From NCBI GenBank assembly GCA_900708905.1, contig CAADRB010000001.1, forward strand, positions 1,893,792-1,957,791: DNA of 64,000 nt, read 5' to 3'. This DNA comes from Hymenolepis diminuta. Its lineage: Eukaryota; Platyhelminthes; Cestoda; Cyclophyllidea; Hymenolepididae. This document shows positions 27,156 through 40,298 of the stretch, one piece after another. How positions within the stretch are numbered: the first letter of the stretch is position 1; each line of letters opens with the position of its first letter. The notes below the pieces were generated by a model. That model did no database searches. It was not told the origin of the DNA and saw nothing but the letters and a program-made list of their open reading frames with translations. The translations under genes were made by a program, and so were the position numbers.

Positions 27156-28954
27156 ATGGCTGTAAACCCATGCATTAACGGTGTATTTGGATTATTAGTA
27201 GTGAAAAATTTCGTATTATCCAGAGTACGATGTATAATGATGCACATCCGGTGAGCGGAATGACTAACTGGCGCATTGATTAAGTCTGACTAAAAAAGGA
27301 ATACCAATAATTCCATTTTCTTGCCAAGGAAGTTTCACGATATCACCCTTCTACTCAAGATGAATTTTGGAAAACACCTTTCGAAATGGCTTTTTGGAAT
27401 TATTATATCGGTAGATTCAAAATCTTACACCAATACATCAAATAATAACGCAATCTTTAGCAAAAATTTTCTCATATACTACATCATCAAATAAATTACG
27501 CAGTCAGTGACTTTATTCCATTGAAGATGATGGCTCGGATTTCATACCTCTAATTCCATACTCATCTCAGCAACATATCAGATTAGAGCGAGTAATATTC
27601 TTCTTTATATTAACAAACTGAATTCTATAGAGAGATATGAAGGCATCAAGAATAATCAATCAACTCTATTTTCTATCATCAAGAATGTATTTAACTATAA
27701 TTAATAAAAATTCAGGCACCTACTAAATACTGTTCCCATTCAGACATTTTTTCTAAGGCGGCCTACTTGAGGACCGGCAATTCTCAAAGGAGTCATTGTG
27801 AAACTTAAAGATGAGGTGATTAAATTGACGTGTAGCCAACTGCTACGGTTGTTCGAGTTTAAGCGACTAATCAAATTAATCTAGAATGTTGAGAATGTGT
27901 ATTAGTATCGGATTTTGCCCAAATAATGATTTTAATTTTATTATTTATTGTTATTTTAAGTTTACTTTTAATTGCCCACAAAAATTCAAAGATTTTTAAC
28001 AGTGGAAAGCATCTGAAGACGGAAAGTGAAATTCGTATTTACTAGCCAGAAACAGCTAGTTAAAACTAGTCATGATGTCTTAACCTCAAACAAACCCAGA
28101 CTACCAAGAAACAGTCCGAGGGTAACTGGTTGGTGAGGTTAAATGCAGTTGCTGCATGCAGGTTAGGAATACCGAAAGTTGCGGTTTGCCAACCTATCGA
28201 ATCATGTCGTTAAAGTGGTTAGAACAATTGATTGATGAGACCATGAGAAATAGACATAAGGTCAGTATCTCGTCTCGACTTAAGTGCCAAAGGTGGATCT
28301 AAATACCTTCACGACTGTCGAGACAAACTCATATTTTCCTTACGACTTACGACCGCTCCACAAAAACAAACTCAAATAGTGCACGCTTAAATGAACGATT
28401 GAGCTCCAGCTAATGATTATTTATGACTGGCTTGACGAAAGATATCTGTGTTGCTCTGGTATAATAAAAATAGTAGAATTTTATTATTGTACAGTTATAC
28501 CGATGCTTTGTTAAAAAATGCACTTCGACGCTTCGTGAAAAATCCAACATCTGACTGTGTCTGGACCTTTAGAAGTTAATTGTGATAAAAGTACTTTGTG
28601 ATTTAAGTAGTTATCTTAAGGCAAATAAGTTTATGTCATCTAGCAAAATTCCCTTCAACAACGTTGATTGATCACTAAAATTACATATCATACATAAAGC
28701 GGATCCATATCGCCTACCACTCTAACATGCGATCTAATTCGAACACGATTTATTATTTATTGCCGATTGTAATACTTTTTTAAGCAATCCGTAAATGAAC
28801 CAGAGCATTATATCATTAACTCCAAGCACATGTAAAACACTAAAACTGGCGTTTCGGAAAGGTGAATGAGGATCAGAATTACTTTGGATAGGCATGATCA
28901 AAGTGCGTACTCCAAAGGAAACTTGAACGTGATTGGAAGATAGCTTACAAGCCG

Positions 28955-29030
28955 CAGAGTTTGTTTTGACTCGGAATGATCAAACCTCACGGTTTGTCTC
29001 TAAGTCGTCCATCGCCCTCATCAATATGTG
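28955..29030 (-). repeat. Dispersed repeat family B, inverted partial copy
   Basis: Its reverse complement carries GATGAGGGCGATGGACGACT, then TAGAGACAAACCGTGAGG and TTTGATCATTCCGAG-CAAAA. The same order is seen on the plus strand at 33105-33180 and 33950-34010. Confidence 0.5.
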
Positions 29031-31734
29031 GCGCATATCGCTCTCGACATTTTGGCAATTATTCGGGGCAAAATATTTTAAATAAGTCCGACATCTTCGT
29101 GCCGGATACAACAAGCTTGTGAAGAGGACATTGGCCATGAAACAACTTTTCTCATATTTTGGGCTGTCGGATGCGTATTTTCATATTCTTATTTCCAATT
29201 CAGGGTTGCTCTATGAAATGAAGAGAAAATATTTCAATGAACATAAAATTCTGGAACAAACATTAAATTTATAGAAAAAAATGTCACAACACATACGAGT
29301 TAATACCTCACAGAGCTCTTTTCATTGTACTATAATTTGAAGGCTATGTATCCCTTCGTCCAATTCGTACTCTTGACACGATCTTTAAAAAAGGACCAGC
29401 AGTTAAGATACCTGATTTTCCCCTATCCATTCTTTAATTGATACCATCTATCCTCTTCCAGTCTTCACTACGGCACTAAGACAGAAAGAAAAAATCGATG
29501 GTTGGAGAGATTTATTAAGTGTAGAAAGCTCAGGATGATTGCTGGAGATAGAGACCGTGTTTGAGAGAGGGAAGTAGCGGGATCTAACAATATTGGCGTA
29601 TATATACATAGTTGTTTATATAGGGTGAGAGTCTGGGAACAAGGAATCTGTGTCTATAGATTGAGGTTTAATGATAATGTCAATGTGAGGAATCAGGGCG
29701 ATATCGATTGACTGAGTGTTTGACCAAGTCACTGTGACAATGATGGTTACAGCACAATGTAGGAATCAGCCAGGATCGTTAGACACACGTGACTAGACGT
29801 TGGAGGGTTCATTACTATCTCGAGTAATATGAATATACATTTTATCAGAGAAAATGTAAATTATTTTGTAGATTAGGCGAACCACTGCAGACTTATTATT
29901 ATTAACGTCAATGATATGAAGATGATTTGAGTTCATATATAGACTTTGTTAAACAACTGTCCTTCAGTCTTCTCTCATTCATTCTCCGGGTGAGTGGACT
30001 ATTGACTAGCAATATTTAGCAGACACAGCAGTTTAGAAGAGTCTTACTTTACAAGTATTATCTGTGTTGAAAGCTGAGGGGTGGTAGATTATTATGCATA
30101 TATTAATACCAAACAATATTGACAATATCACCGGTCGTCTTATCTGTCTAAAAACAACTGAAGCCCTCTAGTAGTGTTATAATAGTTATTGGTGTTAACA
30201 GCACGTGAACTGGTTAGAGAAAAGGTAATCGGGAACCACATTTATGAGGAAATCGAATAATATTACACTGTTGGTTATGATCATTACAGTTGGCCTATCA
30301 CATCACTGGATGAGCATCGGTCTCGTGGTATCTAACTTAATATATTCACCGCCTCCAATGCAAAACAGAGAACAAACTCAGGTTATTACAGGCACTTTGC
30401 TTATTTTGGAATTTGGGTTCATCCACTTCTTGCACAATGGGCATATTTCACTGTTAAGGTGAAATATAATTACGAATAATTACTAAATACTTTCCCTTGA
30501 TGAAATTAATCATGTATACTTTTTCCCTTGATAACTGAGATAAAGACCTGGGTTTATATTGTTTATGTGAATCGAAATGAATCACACCATGCTATACATA
30601 ATTCGAATTGAACCAGATTAAATTTCTGCTTTACAAACGAGAACTTGTGTTTTCCTGTTTCCTGGCTGGGATGACGGCTTATAGATCGTAATATTCACAA
30701 GAACATGTTTTAATATTCCTAAGTTTAAATTTCGGAATTTGGTGCCTAGATTTTCGCTTGAAACGAATGAGAAATTACGCACAAGGAACCCAGAAGATTC
30801 CAGAGTGGACGCATCTTGACTAGATCATTATCTTAGTATATTGTGTTAATTACAACCGTATTTACTTACACTTAACAGGAGAGATCGATCGTACTCAAGT
30901 TGCAGCGTCTCAACATTGATGGTCGCAGATAGCAGACTAATTGATTAAATGGAGTGGTTGTTCACGTTCTCTTGATTTGTCTGTCCTTGTAACCAAGATT
31001 ACCCAAAATGTTTTACCATCAAACGAAGTAAATGAGCAAATATCGCTGATCAACAAACTTTTTAGCATTTTATGGTATTAAAATAGTGGCGTTTGAGTTT
31101 GTGACCTTCACTTTCGGACAGAGTGTACATCGTTATCAAACAAGCCTTAACAAGACATAATTTTTGTTTTCACCTTCACTTATGCACATGATTCTTAAAA
31201 CTGATAAAGAAAACAGCATATAAATTTGTTTGAATATGAATTTGAAGCTCTCTCCCGCCCTCCTAAAAATGAACCTTAAAATTTCTTACTACATGCCAGG
31301 GTTTAGGCTGAACAGCATGGGCACCAGCCCTAACACTAAGTCACTCTGTGGATATCTTATGGATAGTAACTGAAAATAGATGATTTCTGTTGAGAGCTCA
31401 ATGTGTTTGATAGAAACCTGTCAACACCATTGTTACGCTGTGGTTGCGGTTTCATACAGGATGAGTAAGGTATATAAGGCCACTTATATCTGTAATTTTA
31501 GCTAACCCGATAATAATTAATGTACGTTTTATGTATACGACTATTACTAACGAAATGAAAAGACTACTGAAATCGAAACACGGAAATTTAGATATTACAA
31601 GATTTCTATAAGTCACCAGATTTTTCGTTCGCAAAGTTAGGAAGGAGCTGCTGAATGAAAACAATGGAGGTGAACTGACCATCACGAGGAAGAGAAAAGA
31701 GGAGCATTGTCAGCACTCCGCTGACTCACTCAGA

Positions 31735-32580
31735 ATACCTGAATTTGTGAGAAGAGTGCATGGCGTGACATGATTGACGAAAGTCATGGGAAATCAAGCG
31801 ACATGTTGCCAAGGATTTTCAAGTGTCTGAGGAAATAATAAGGAATGTTGTTTATCAAAACCTCGGATACACATCATACGTTCTTAGGCGAGGTCACTTA
31901 ATGTCGACAAAACCAACTCGAGAGAATCGTTTAACGCATGCAAAATGGCTCTTAAAGAAATTGACGCATCCAGAAGAGCAGGAGTGTCTTTGGTTTTTCT
32001 CCCGCGGAAAAACGTTGGCCAAGATGAAAAAGTCAATCGAAGAAATGATAGGTGGCTATGTGGGGGTGGACCCCACTGAAGTTCCAACTGTTGTGCATGC
32101 GCATGAAGTTTCCACCAACACCGATGCTTTTCGATGTTGCTGTTGTTAGCACCTCCATTTTGTCTACACTGATTTAGAGTCAGTGTGAATTAAGATACAG
32201 GTGTCTATGTGTTGTCAAGCCGCCCTGGATAGATAGCGTAGCCAATGGGGAAAGACTCCTCTCCCCGTGTCTTCCAACAAGATCCGCCTCCATCCCATAA
32301 AGATGTCAGAATTTGGGATTGGATGGATGGCCGAGAATTTTCATTACCGTGTCACATCAAACTTGTGCCGCTTCCCAACTCACCAGACCTTAATCCTTTC
32401 GATTATTACCTGTGAGGTGAGGCGAGGTTGGGCGTGGTTGAAATGGAAGTAAATTGGCATCCCCATAACATCAGATCCACCTCCTTGATGGAAGCAATAG
32501 CCCGAGCAATGGTGGACATCAATAAAGACCATCTCTTCAGAGGGCGCAGTCAGTCGCTTTCGGACTCGAATTGAGTTGGT
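31735..32580 (+). mobile_element. Decayed Tc1/mariner-type transposase
   Basis: Fragments of one transposase appear in order but in changing frames. They are EFVRRVHG near 31740, EEIIRNVVYQNLGYTSY (from about 31826), RENRLTHAKWLLKKL and PEEQECLWFF. After these come DPTEVPTVVHA (about 32070), PPSHKDVRIWDWMAENFH (about 32283-32340), PTSPDLNPFDYYL (about 32380, where the aspartate and the PDLNPFDYY block of mariner elements sit), then WHPHN and MEAIARAMV near 32500. The frame changes several times and stops interrupt it (for instance the TAG at 32147-32149 and a TGA after FDYYL), so it cannot encode an active enzyme. I did not find clear terminal inverted repeats. It sits between the two TRPM-related genes. 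Confidence 0.8.
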
Positions 32581-32984
32581 GATAGGAGCCTAAGGAGGAT
32601 ATATAGAATAAAACTTAGGTTAATAGGTATTAGGTTTAATCACTTTGTTACAAGAAATTTGTAAGTTTCAATCAGCAGTTTCATCTTCTGTTTTTCTAAA
32701 AGTACGTAAAGTGTTCTCAGATGCCTTACGCTCCTTGTATACTATTAGAACGGTATGTCGCTCCCGAGCAATTCCTTCCCTTATTTTTGTGTTGCTTTAA
32801 CGAAATTCTATGTCTACAAACATTTATTTTATCGGATGTTAATGGGGAGAGCTCTCAAAGGGAAATGATTTGCTCTTCTGACTTAGAGTCACTGTGGTCC
32901 GGTTTCTGCCGTTATTATCTATATGCTCACAAAAAGTGTAAATGCCCGAAACATTTTATTTTCTGAATAAAGAGTAAATATAAA

Positions 32985-33240
32985 TGCATACGAGTCGTCT
33001 TTGTGATATTGATGTTTTGAGGTCACACCGGGCCTAGATTGCTAATAATTTATGACCCGAATAACTTTCAAGCTGACAGGAGTGGTTCGCGCCCAAATTC
33101 CAGTAAAGATGACGGGCGACTTAGAGACATCTAGTGGGAATTGTTCATTCCGAGGCAAAATATAAACATTGAATATTTGAGTTTTGTTTTGTGGGCTTCC
33201 TTTTAGACAAATTGCACGTTTAAAAGTTACCAAATATAGC
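32985..33240 (+). repeat. Dispersed repeat family B, partial copy
   Basis: Contains AAGATGACGGGCGACTTAGA, then GGAATTGTTCATTCCGAGGC and AAAATATAAACATTG. These are shared with copies at 33945-34015 and, inverted, 28955-29030. Boundaries are approximate. Confidence 0.5.
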
Positions 33241-33418
33241 ATTATTATTTAAATTAAACATATTTTTTTGTTATGGTTTGAGACCCGAAATAAAGGTCCC
33301 AATAGAAAGTGATAGTATTAATTAAGTAACTGCAAACCTTGCTATCAATACCACTCCATCAACCAATTGTCACATCTAGAAATTAAAACAAAGTATAAAT
33401 ATATAAATACACATAAAT

Positions 33419-33547
33419 NNNNNNNNNNNNNNNNNNNNNNNNNNNNNNNNNNNNNNNNNNNNNNNNNNNNNNNNNNNNNNNNNNNNNNNNNNNNNNNNNN
33501 NNNNNNNNNNNNNNNNNNNNNNNNNNNNNNNNNNNNNNNNNNNNNNN
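33419..33547. other. Assembly gap (129 N)
   Basis: A run of N. It sits between two copies of repeat family B, which probably explains why the assembly broke here. Open frames reported across it are meaningless. Confidence 0.99.
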
Positions 33548-33754
33548 ATAGAAGGGATATAGAGGGAGATTACTGATTCCAAGCTGTCCTCTTCTTTTTC
33601 TGCTGATTTTTGCTATAAGAACGAGATAGAAGGAGAAGCATTTGCACCAAGTGTTTTTATTGGTAGAATTCCCGGAGGAATGAGTTGAAGACTTTTTTAA
33701 AGTAAGCCCATTCACTACTGTGGAGAATACTAGAAGATCTAGTTCTGTCGCTAT

Positions 33755-34040
33755 GATCTATCTGCCCACTATATATCGCTAGGCTGCAGTTGACTCGGAC
33801 GAAGAGAGACAAGACAGAATGCAGCTAAATTGAGACACTTTATTAACTAAATGAAGGCGTTATATATGAATTCAAGTTCGTCTTCATACTGCTGATTTCT
33901 GGAGATCAAAGTACCAAAGAGCAATGTACCTCGCATATTGAAAAGAATGATGGGCGACTTAGAGAAAAACTGTGGAAATTTGCCCATCCCGAAATAAAAT
34001 ACAATTACAGCAGCTTTAAGTTTTATTTTGGAGAGAAAAG
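33755..34040 (+). repeat. Dispersed repeat family B, fullest second copy
   Basis: Pairs with 21470-21770 in the same orientation; shared blocks are given there. It lies about 830 bases upstream of the TRPM start codon. Confidence 0.55.
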
Positions 34041-34867
34041 AAGTTATTATGGGCCAGCGGTGGTGATTTAAAGTGTCTATGTTTACGGGTACGATCACAG
34101 GGCATTACGAGAGGATAGAGAAGCTTGTTGGACACTCTAGCTCCTCAAAATCCACTTGATAGTTACATAAGTGAATTAACATCCAGAATATATAAACCAC
34201 TTAATGGTCCCTTAAGAAAGCTTAAGATCACATTAAGGTATTAAATACTCCATGTTTCTTAGGCGTTGTGCCAATGGCAAGTTTTCAATCCCTCCAAAGA
34301 AACAAACATATTTTAGTGAATAAAATCCATTACTTTAAAGTAAGTTCTAAATTTAATTACTATTATTCCATTTATGGTACATAAAATATCATACGATCGT
34401 TTAGAATATACGGTAAGTGTTGTTCAAAATCGGCGCATAGTAATCAGGAATTCATGTTTTCCTTATAAAGGAATAGTACTTCAAATTCAACGTATATTTT
34501 TTGATTTGTTCAAATAAAAGTGAGCACCCCAATTTGGAAAAACAATTGCGCATTGATCTGCGAAGAAAGTAAAAAGGAACAAAATAATATAAACTCGTTT
34601 ATTTTACAGTGCATGAGTATTATGGATATCAAAATATAACTTAAATACGCCTCCATAGGCTGTCACTGAGTCAGTGTGCAAATTTTAGATCATCTTCTGT
34701 TCATTTTGTTAATCGCATGTGCAAATGTGCCAAAACAATGTGATCTCACCTCTCTCGTAAAGCCAATAAGAACATGACAGCAAATTGTATTGGTCAATCA
34801 GTCGCACTCATAAATGAAACCCCTCCATTCTTCACGATATTTTGTTCTCCAACTTTACTTTCTCATA

Positions 34868-37800
34868 ATGGCTATGGAAAGAAGCGCTACTACAACTGGT
34901 GATGGAGGTGAAAACAGAGTTGAATCAAAGGAGGAATTCATCAAAAGAAATTTCACTTACAAGGAATGTCAAGTTTTCATTCCAATAGAAACAGACGATG
35001 GTAAAACCTTGTAGGTTTCAATATTCCTATTATTACCTTATTCATTTAGCAAATGTGGATGTGGAGAAATGGAATTCCATCATTTTGATGAGGAAACTGA
35101 TTATTTTGCCGAGGAATGGATGCCCTATTTGATCGCCTCAATGGGCTCCACAAATGCCTATGGCATGGTAGATTTCTACACAGGGATCCAAAATCTGCGT
35201 AAATCTGCAGAAGTAAGGCTTGATTTCAGTGTCTCATTAGTTTTTCTAGTATGTTCGAGTGTCGGATGACGACGATCCACAAATGATCATCGAGTTAATG
35301 CTCAAACATTGGAAGCTTGTAGAAGGTGATGCGCCACTGCTTTGTATCTCTGTCCTTGGAGGTTTGGATTCTGTGGTCCTTGATAGCAAGAAGAGAGACG
35401 TGTTTTGTGAGGGCTTGATCAAAATTGTGAGTGCCACCAACGCGTGGATAACCACATTCGGTTTGAACTGTGGTGTGGTTAGTGTTGTCAGCGATGCTAT
35501 ATCCCGCGCAGAGACCTATCATATCAAGGACAATGGTGAGTCGCCAAAAATTACTTGTATCGGCGTAACTCCATGGGGCAATGTTAGAAGTCATTACAAT
35601 CTTGTTAAATCTGTGGTAAGATCTCTCTCCATTATCCTCTCTCATAAACTCTTCTAGTACTCCAAACCAAACTCTCGTATTACCTACGGTGTGAGTAATG
35701 TGGTAAATCCAAACGAAGCTATTTCTCTCAACAAAAATCACACTCATTACATTCTTGTGGACAATGGAATGAGAAATAGCTACCAAAGATCCAATACCTC
35801 CAAATATCGCGACAAGATAGATAAACTTATAGCGACGCCACAAGGAAGTAATTAGATTGGGTAGTTTAATTGTTTTCCTCATCTTAGGTGGTGGCTGTGG
35901 GATACCAGTTGTAACACTGGTATTCGGAGGAGGGTTTGATGTCATTGAAAATGTTGCTGAAAGAGCATCACATAGAATGCCTGTTATTATCTGTGAGTCT
36001 ACAGGAGGAGCAGCTGAAATTATCCAGCAAGTCTGTCAACACAAGACAATGAAAAAGTTTATTGTTTTTGATACTTAATTACCATTCTCTTAGGGATAGA
36101 GATCTTTCTGCTACTCAAATTACTGAGATGAAAGAATTGCTAAAACAACTTTTGGAGAGCTCCCAAGAAAGTCCGGATCCCGACTGGACGGTGGAAAGAG
36201 GAATAGAGTTACTTCAAACTATCATGGAGAATGAACGTTTCCTTAGCTACTTCGCCCTTGGAGTTGAAGCTAGAGTTGGATGCCTTGATAGGGCAATTTT
36301 GGAAGCCCTTATTAAATGTTCTACAATGAATCCTGTAGACCAATGTACAACTGCTCTCAAATTTGGTTGTATTGATGTGATAAAACAGCAGGTTATTAGG
36401 GACCCATCAATTCGGTCTGCTCTTAATGATGGCAAGTTAATATTCTTAAATGAACCTTTTCTAAAATTTTTTATTTTGTGCTACATGTCTTTAACTCAAG
36501 ATGTTGCTAGTAAGGCTATGCAGTCTTATGGGGCACTACTATTGAGGTCAGGTAGTTACTAGATGGGTGTCCTTATGAGAATTAGCAGGTTAAAACGAAA
36601 GGTTCTTAGAAAATAAGTATGAATTATAATATAGTAAGAGGGAATAAATAAAATTTACAGGTTTATATTTTTGAGTAATTTTTTTAGTAAATTAATGATT
36701 TGACCTAAAATATCCAAACAATAGAAAAATTTTGAAATCTATATCGCAAATGATTAGACGAAAAATAAATTAACTTATGCGTGCACATAAGAAATGAGTC
36801 AGAAACTTTGTCATGCCTTAGTGGAATGCAAGGTTAGCTCCATAATACCCCTGTCATTCAGCCATAGTAACCGCCCTGTTTCTCTCGCATCTTCCAAAAA
36901 TCGGGCTATAAATGGCAGATGAGATTTTGCAGTTCATAGTGGTATGACCAAGGACGAGGAGTCCAACCATTTCGTTCTTAATTTTTAAAGAACGAAATTG
37001 TATAGAATTCGAGAATAAGATGTGGATATCTAAGAATAGTTGGGAATGCAAGGAGGTGCCTTCAATCCAATTTTGATAACAGCAGGTACCTTGATCAATA
37101 TAGCTACCTGAATAGCTCTAGTGGGCCTCGATAAGTTAGCTTAACATTAGAGCTATATATCCGTAGATTAGCTAGGCTGTGTTATGTCTCTTTCTTTCAA
37201 ATTCTATCGAATGTTGTTGGCTGGTACAGACATTTGCAGTCATTGCTGTCTAATTAAAGAAGCCACTGAGATTTGATGCGGAAATAGAACTTGACGATAA
37301 TTTCACCTTGAAATGGTTACATAGACGTTATGATATCCTTATATTTTAACGGGGTTCCATTTAGAATTTTTCACATTTTGTCATCGAACTATGGTAGCGA
37401 TGGTTTTATACTTATAGTGAAAAATATTAAATATAGCACAATAAAGCAAACTTTCGTTATTTGTCAATGAACGGTTTCTTTCAATACTGTAAAGTATCAT
37501 AACAGTTCATACAATAAGAAATTATTTTATTGTTATAGGAAATTTGCGTCCAAACTGAATTTCGAATTATACTTAAAAGTCTTCCATATTAATGGTAATA
37601 AAACGAAGATAGAGAGATGGCAATGATATGTATGTATGTTCATATCCTCGTGGGAGTGTTCGATGCTAATAAAGTAATCACCAATTTCAAGACATTATGA
37701 TCCTACTTAGTATAACAAATTTAAGTCTTGCCCATTCATTATTTGCCCTTATCTAGATGAGTTATTGAAACCATGGTAAGAAAGTTTATTTGCTTTAATG

Positions 37801-40259
37801 TCTTAATTCTATTTTAGGTCAAATTGACGAACTAGTAACATTAGCTTTACTGGAAAATCACTGCGAATTTCTAGAAGTGATGATTGAGCAGGAAGTGGTG
37901 GAAATGTCCACTTACCTTAAAATGGGCATCTTAAATACACTTTACAATGAAATCGATGATCCCTCTATCCTTCAACGCTGTTTTGAAATGTATGGCATTT
38001 CAACAGCTTCCACTGCATCTGATGTAGACAAAGGCGCCTTAATGGCTGGGACTGCAAATGCTGCACTTTCTTCATCAAACACGGAAGATAAATCCTCTAC
38101 CATTATGTGTATGCTTACTAGAAGAAAGCAGAAGATTTACCGAGCTGAGTGGACCAGTCTTCTTAAAGTCAAAAAGCTCCTGAAGCGAATTTTGGGAAAC
38201 TTTGAGAGTGAAAAATACGATGGAATTACTGTAAGTTGACCGATACTACTTTTATATTAATAGCGTGCTTAACCTAGCTTGCCGATAATTTTATATAAAG
38301 TTGTTAATTGGCATCGGTTATAAATTGTATTTTCTGTACTTTAGTCTGCTAACAAAAAAACGATGTTTTCTCAACCAATGCAGGTTAGTGGTCGAAGTAT
38401 TTTAGCATTGTGTATTGAGTTACGCAAAATTGGATTCGATGATTTTTTCCTTTCTTTCAGGAACTTTTTCTTTGGGCAATTTTGAATAACCGACATGAGA
38501 TGGCACTGATATTTTGGCGAAATTCTAGTGAATCCCTGCCACTGAGCATAATTGCTTGTAATATTTATCAAAGGTTAATTGACACACTACCAGCTTATGA
38601 TACTGAAGGACGTCAGACTCTGGCTGACCAAAAAGACTACTTTGAACGATCCGCCAAAACAATAATTGAACTCTGCTATGAAAAATCGCAGGTGAGTTAT
38701 TGCGATATATGTCGGTTTGTAATTTTGTTTGGAGTTTGTTGTTACCATGTGAACAACTTAGTCATTTGGTTTCAAGTTATGCCTTGGAGCTTCCAACATT
38801 CATTTATGTAAAATGGCATACATCTAGTAATGATTTTTTTTTAAAGTTTTAAGATGTGATCTTCTCTATGTTAACATTTCTGTAACAAACATACACTGAG
38901 CCAGTCTATCAACTTATAAATAATGACAATTAAATATCGATATAGTGACTGATTTTCGCCTTTCTAATACTTTTTCTAAATTAGTAAGAAAGTTATCCGT
39001 CGAGAAAGTCTATGGTGTATAGAGAATACCGAGTTATAAATGAGGCAAAACTTGGAATATGATCCATATATCCCGTTCATCTTTCCAAAAAATTGCTTAA
39101 CGATCTTAGAAGGAACTATTAGAGGGACATGTGATCAAAGAAACAAGAATTTTCCCATTTCTAGGTATTTTCTTGTACAATAGCTAGTGGATTTCTTGAT
39201 TCAGTCTCAAAAGTTTAACACTTGGATCTTGAATATCATATCTTTGGTTATATTTTCAATCTTAGCATTATCAATTTACTAATAGGCGAAAGAGTAAGAC
39301 AATTCGTAATCCTTATGCTAAAGGTGACTCAAACCTAAGTCATGTGCAAATAATGCAGATCACGGGAAAAGTTTTGGTAAACATTCTTTGCCAGATGCTC
39401 ACGTATCAATTTAACTTATGGTCTGAACTTTCTAATCAAGCGTGAACAACTTTTACGGTTCGTAGAGGCTATGCTTAAAGGTTTCTAAAGAAGAAAAAGA
39501 AGAAATTTTTAGGTAGCGTAGGATTAATGCATAACAGAATTGATCTTTTCAATTTGGCTGATTTTGTAAATATATCATTTGTTTTCAAATCAGAATAGTA
39601 ATTTTTAAAAAAATGTGTCCCTTTAAGCGTAAGCAACTGATTACCCATGTGGGTCCCAAAGCTCTCAAAATAATAAAAAATATCGTGTAAAGAGACTATT
39701 GGGATGAAATGTCATATCTTGATAGGAATGAGGGATAACCAGGCCCATCTGTAATCATTGGGCCTAGTGATTACCTTGGTTGATGAGAAATAGCCTTAAT
39801 CTGGAGGAAAAAGAGACTAATGGTTGATGATAAAGATATCTCTGAATGTGGAATCTGATCAATATGTTCCTTTTTAACAAAAAATAGAGTTATGGAGAAA
39901 TTAGGGAATAACGATAAATACCATCGAATGACTGGTAAAATATGGAAACACCTTCAACCTAAGTCATGGCGATAGCCAGCATCTTAAGCCCTATTTATAA
40001 TTATCATGTTCAACAACAATTTATATGAATCATCTGCAGATAGGGAGAAATTCATACCTGCAATTTAGCTGCACCTTATTTCTTCCTCTCAAGAAGCAAG
40101 AAAGATGAATAGTTCGGTATTTTGCAGCTTATTTCTGAAGAATATATATAGAAATTCCGAATAAACGCAGAACAGCAGGCTCTATTAGTGTGTCCTTTAA
40201 CAAATGACAAAATAGATATCAAAATAGCAGAGACAGAGAAACTACAATAGTTTCAGAAT

Positions 40260-40298
<39 letters not shown>

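Larger units (their letters stand above)
23427..31730. other. Gene-poor stretch between the LSDAT-only gene and the mariner fossil
   Basis: About 8.3 kb. The only items I can support are the exon-like fragment at 26981-27155, an inverted copy of repeat family B (28955-29030), and weak SINE-like debris near 28195-28300. The rest is AT-rich with stop codons in all frames. Confidence 0.5.

Noticed and set aside
33367..33715. Open frames spanning the run of N
   Set aside because: Most of each frame is unknown sequence.
35295..35945. 216-codon open frame on the minus strand
   Set aside because: Lies opposite TRPM exons 3 to 5 and their micro-introns. The plus strand has conserved TRPM motifs and splice sites, so this is a shadow.
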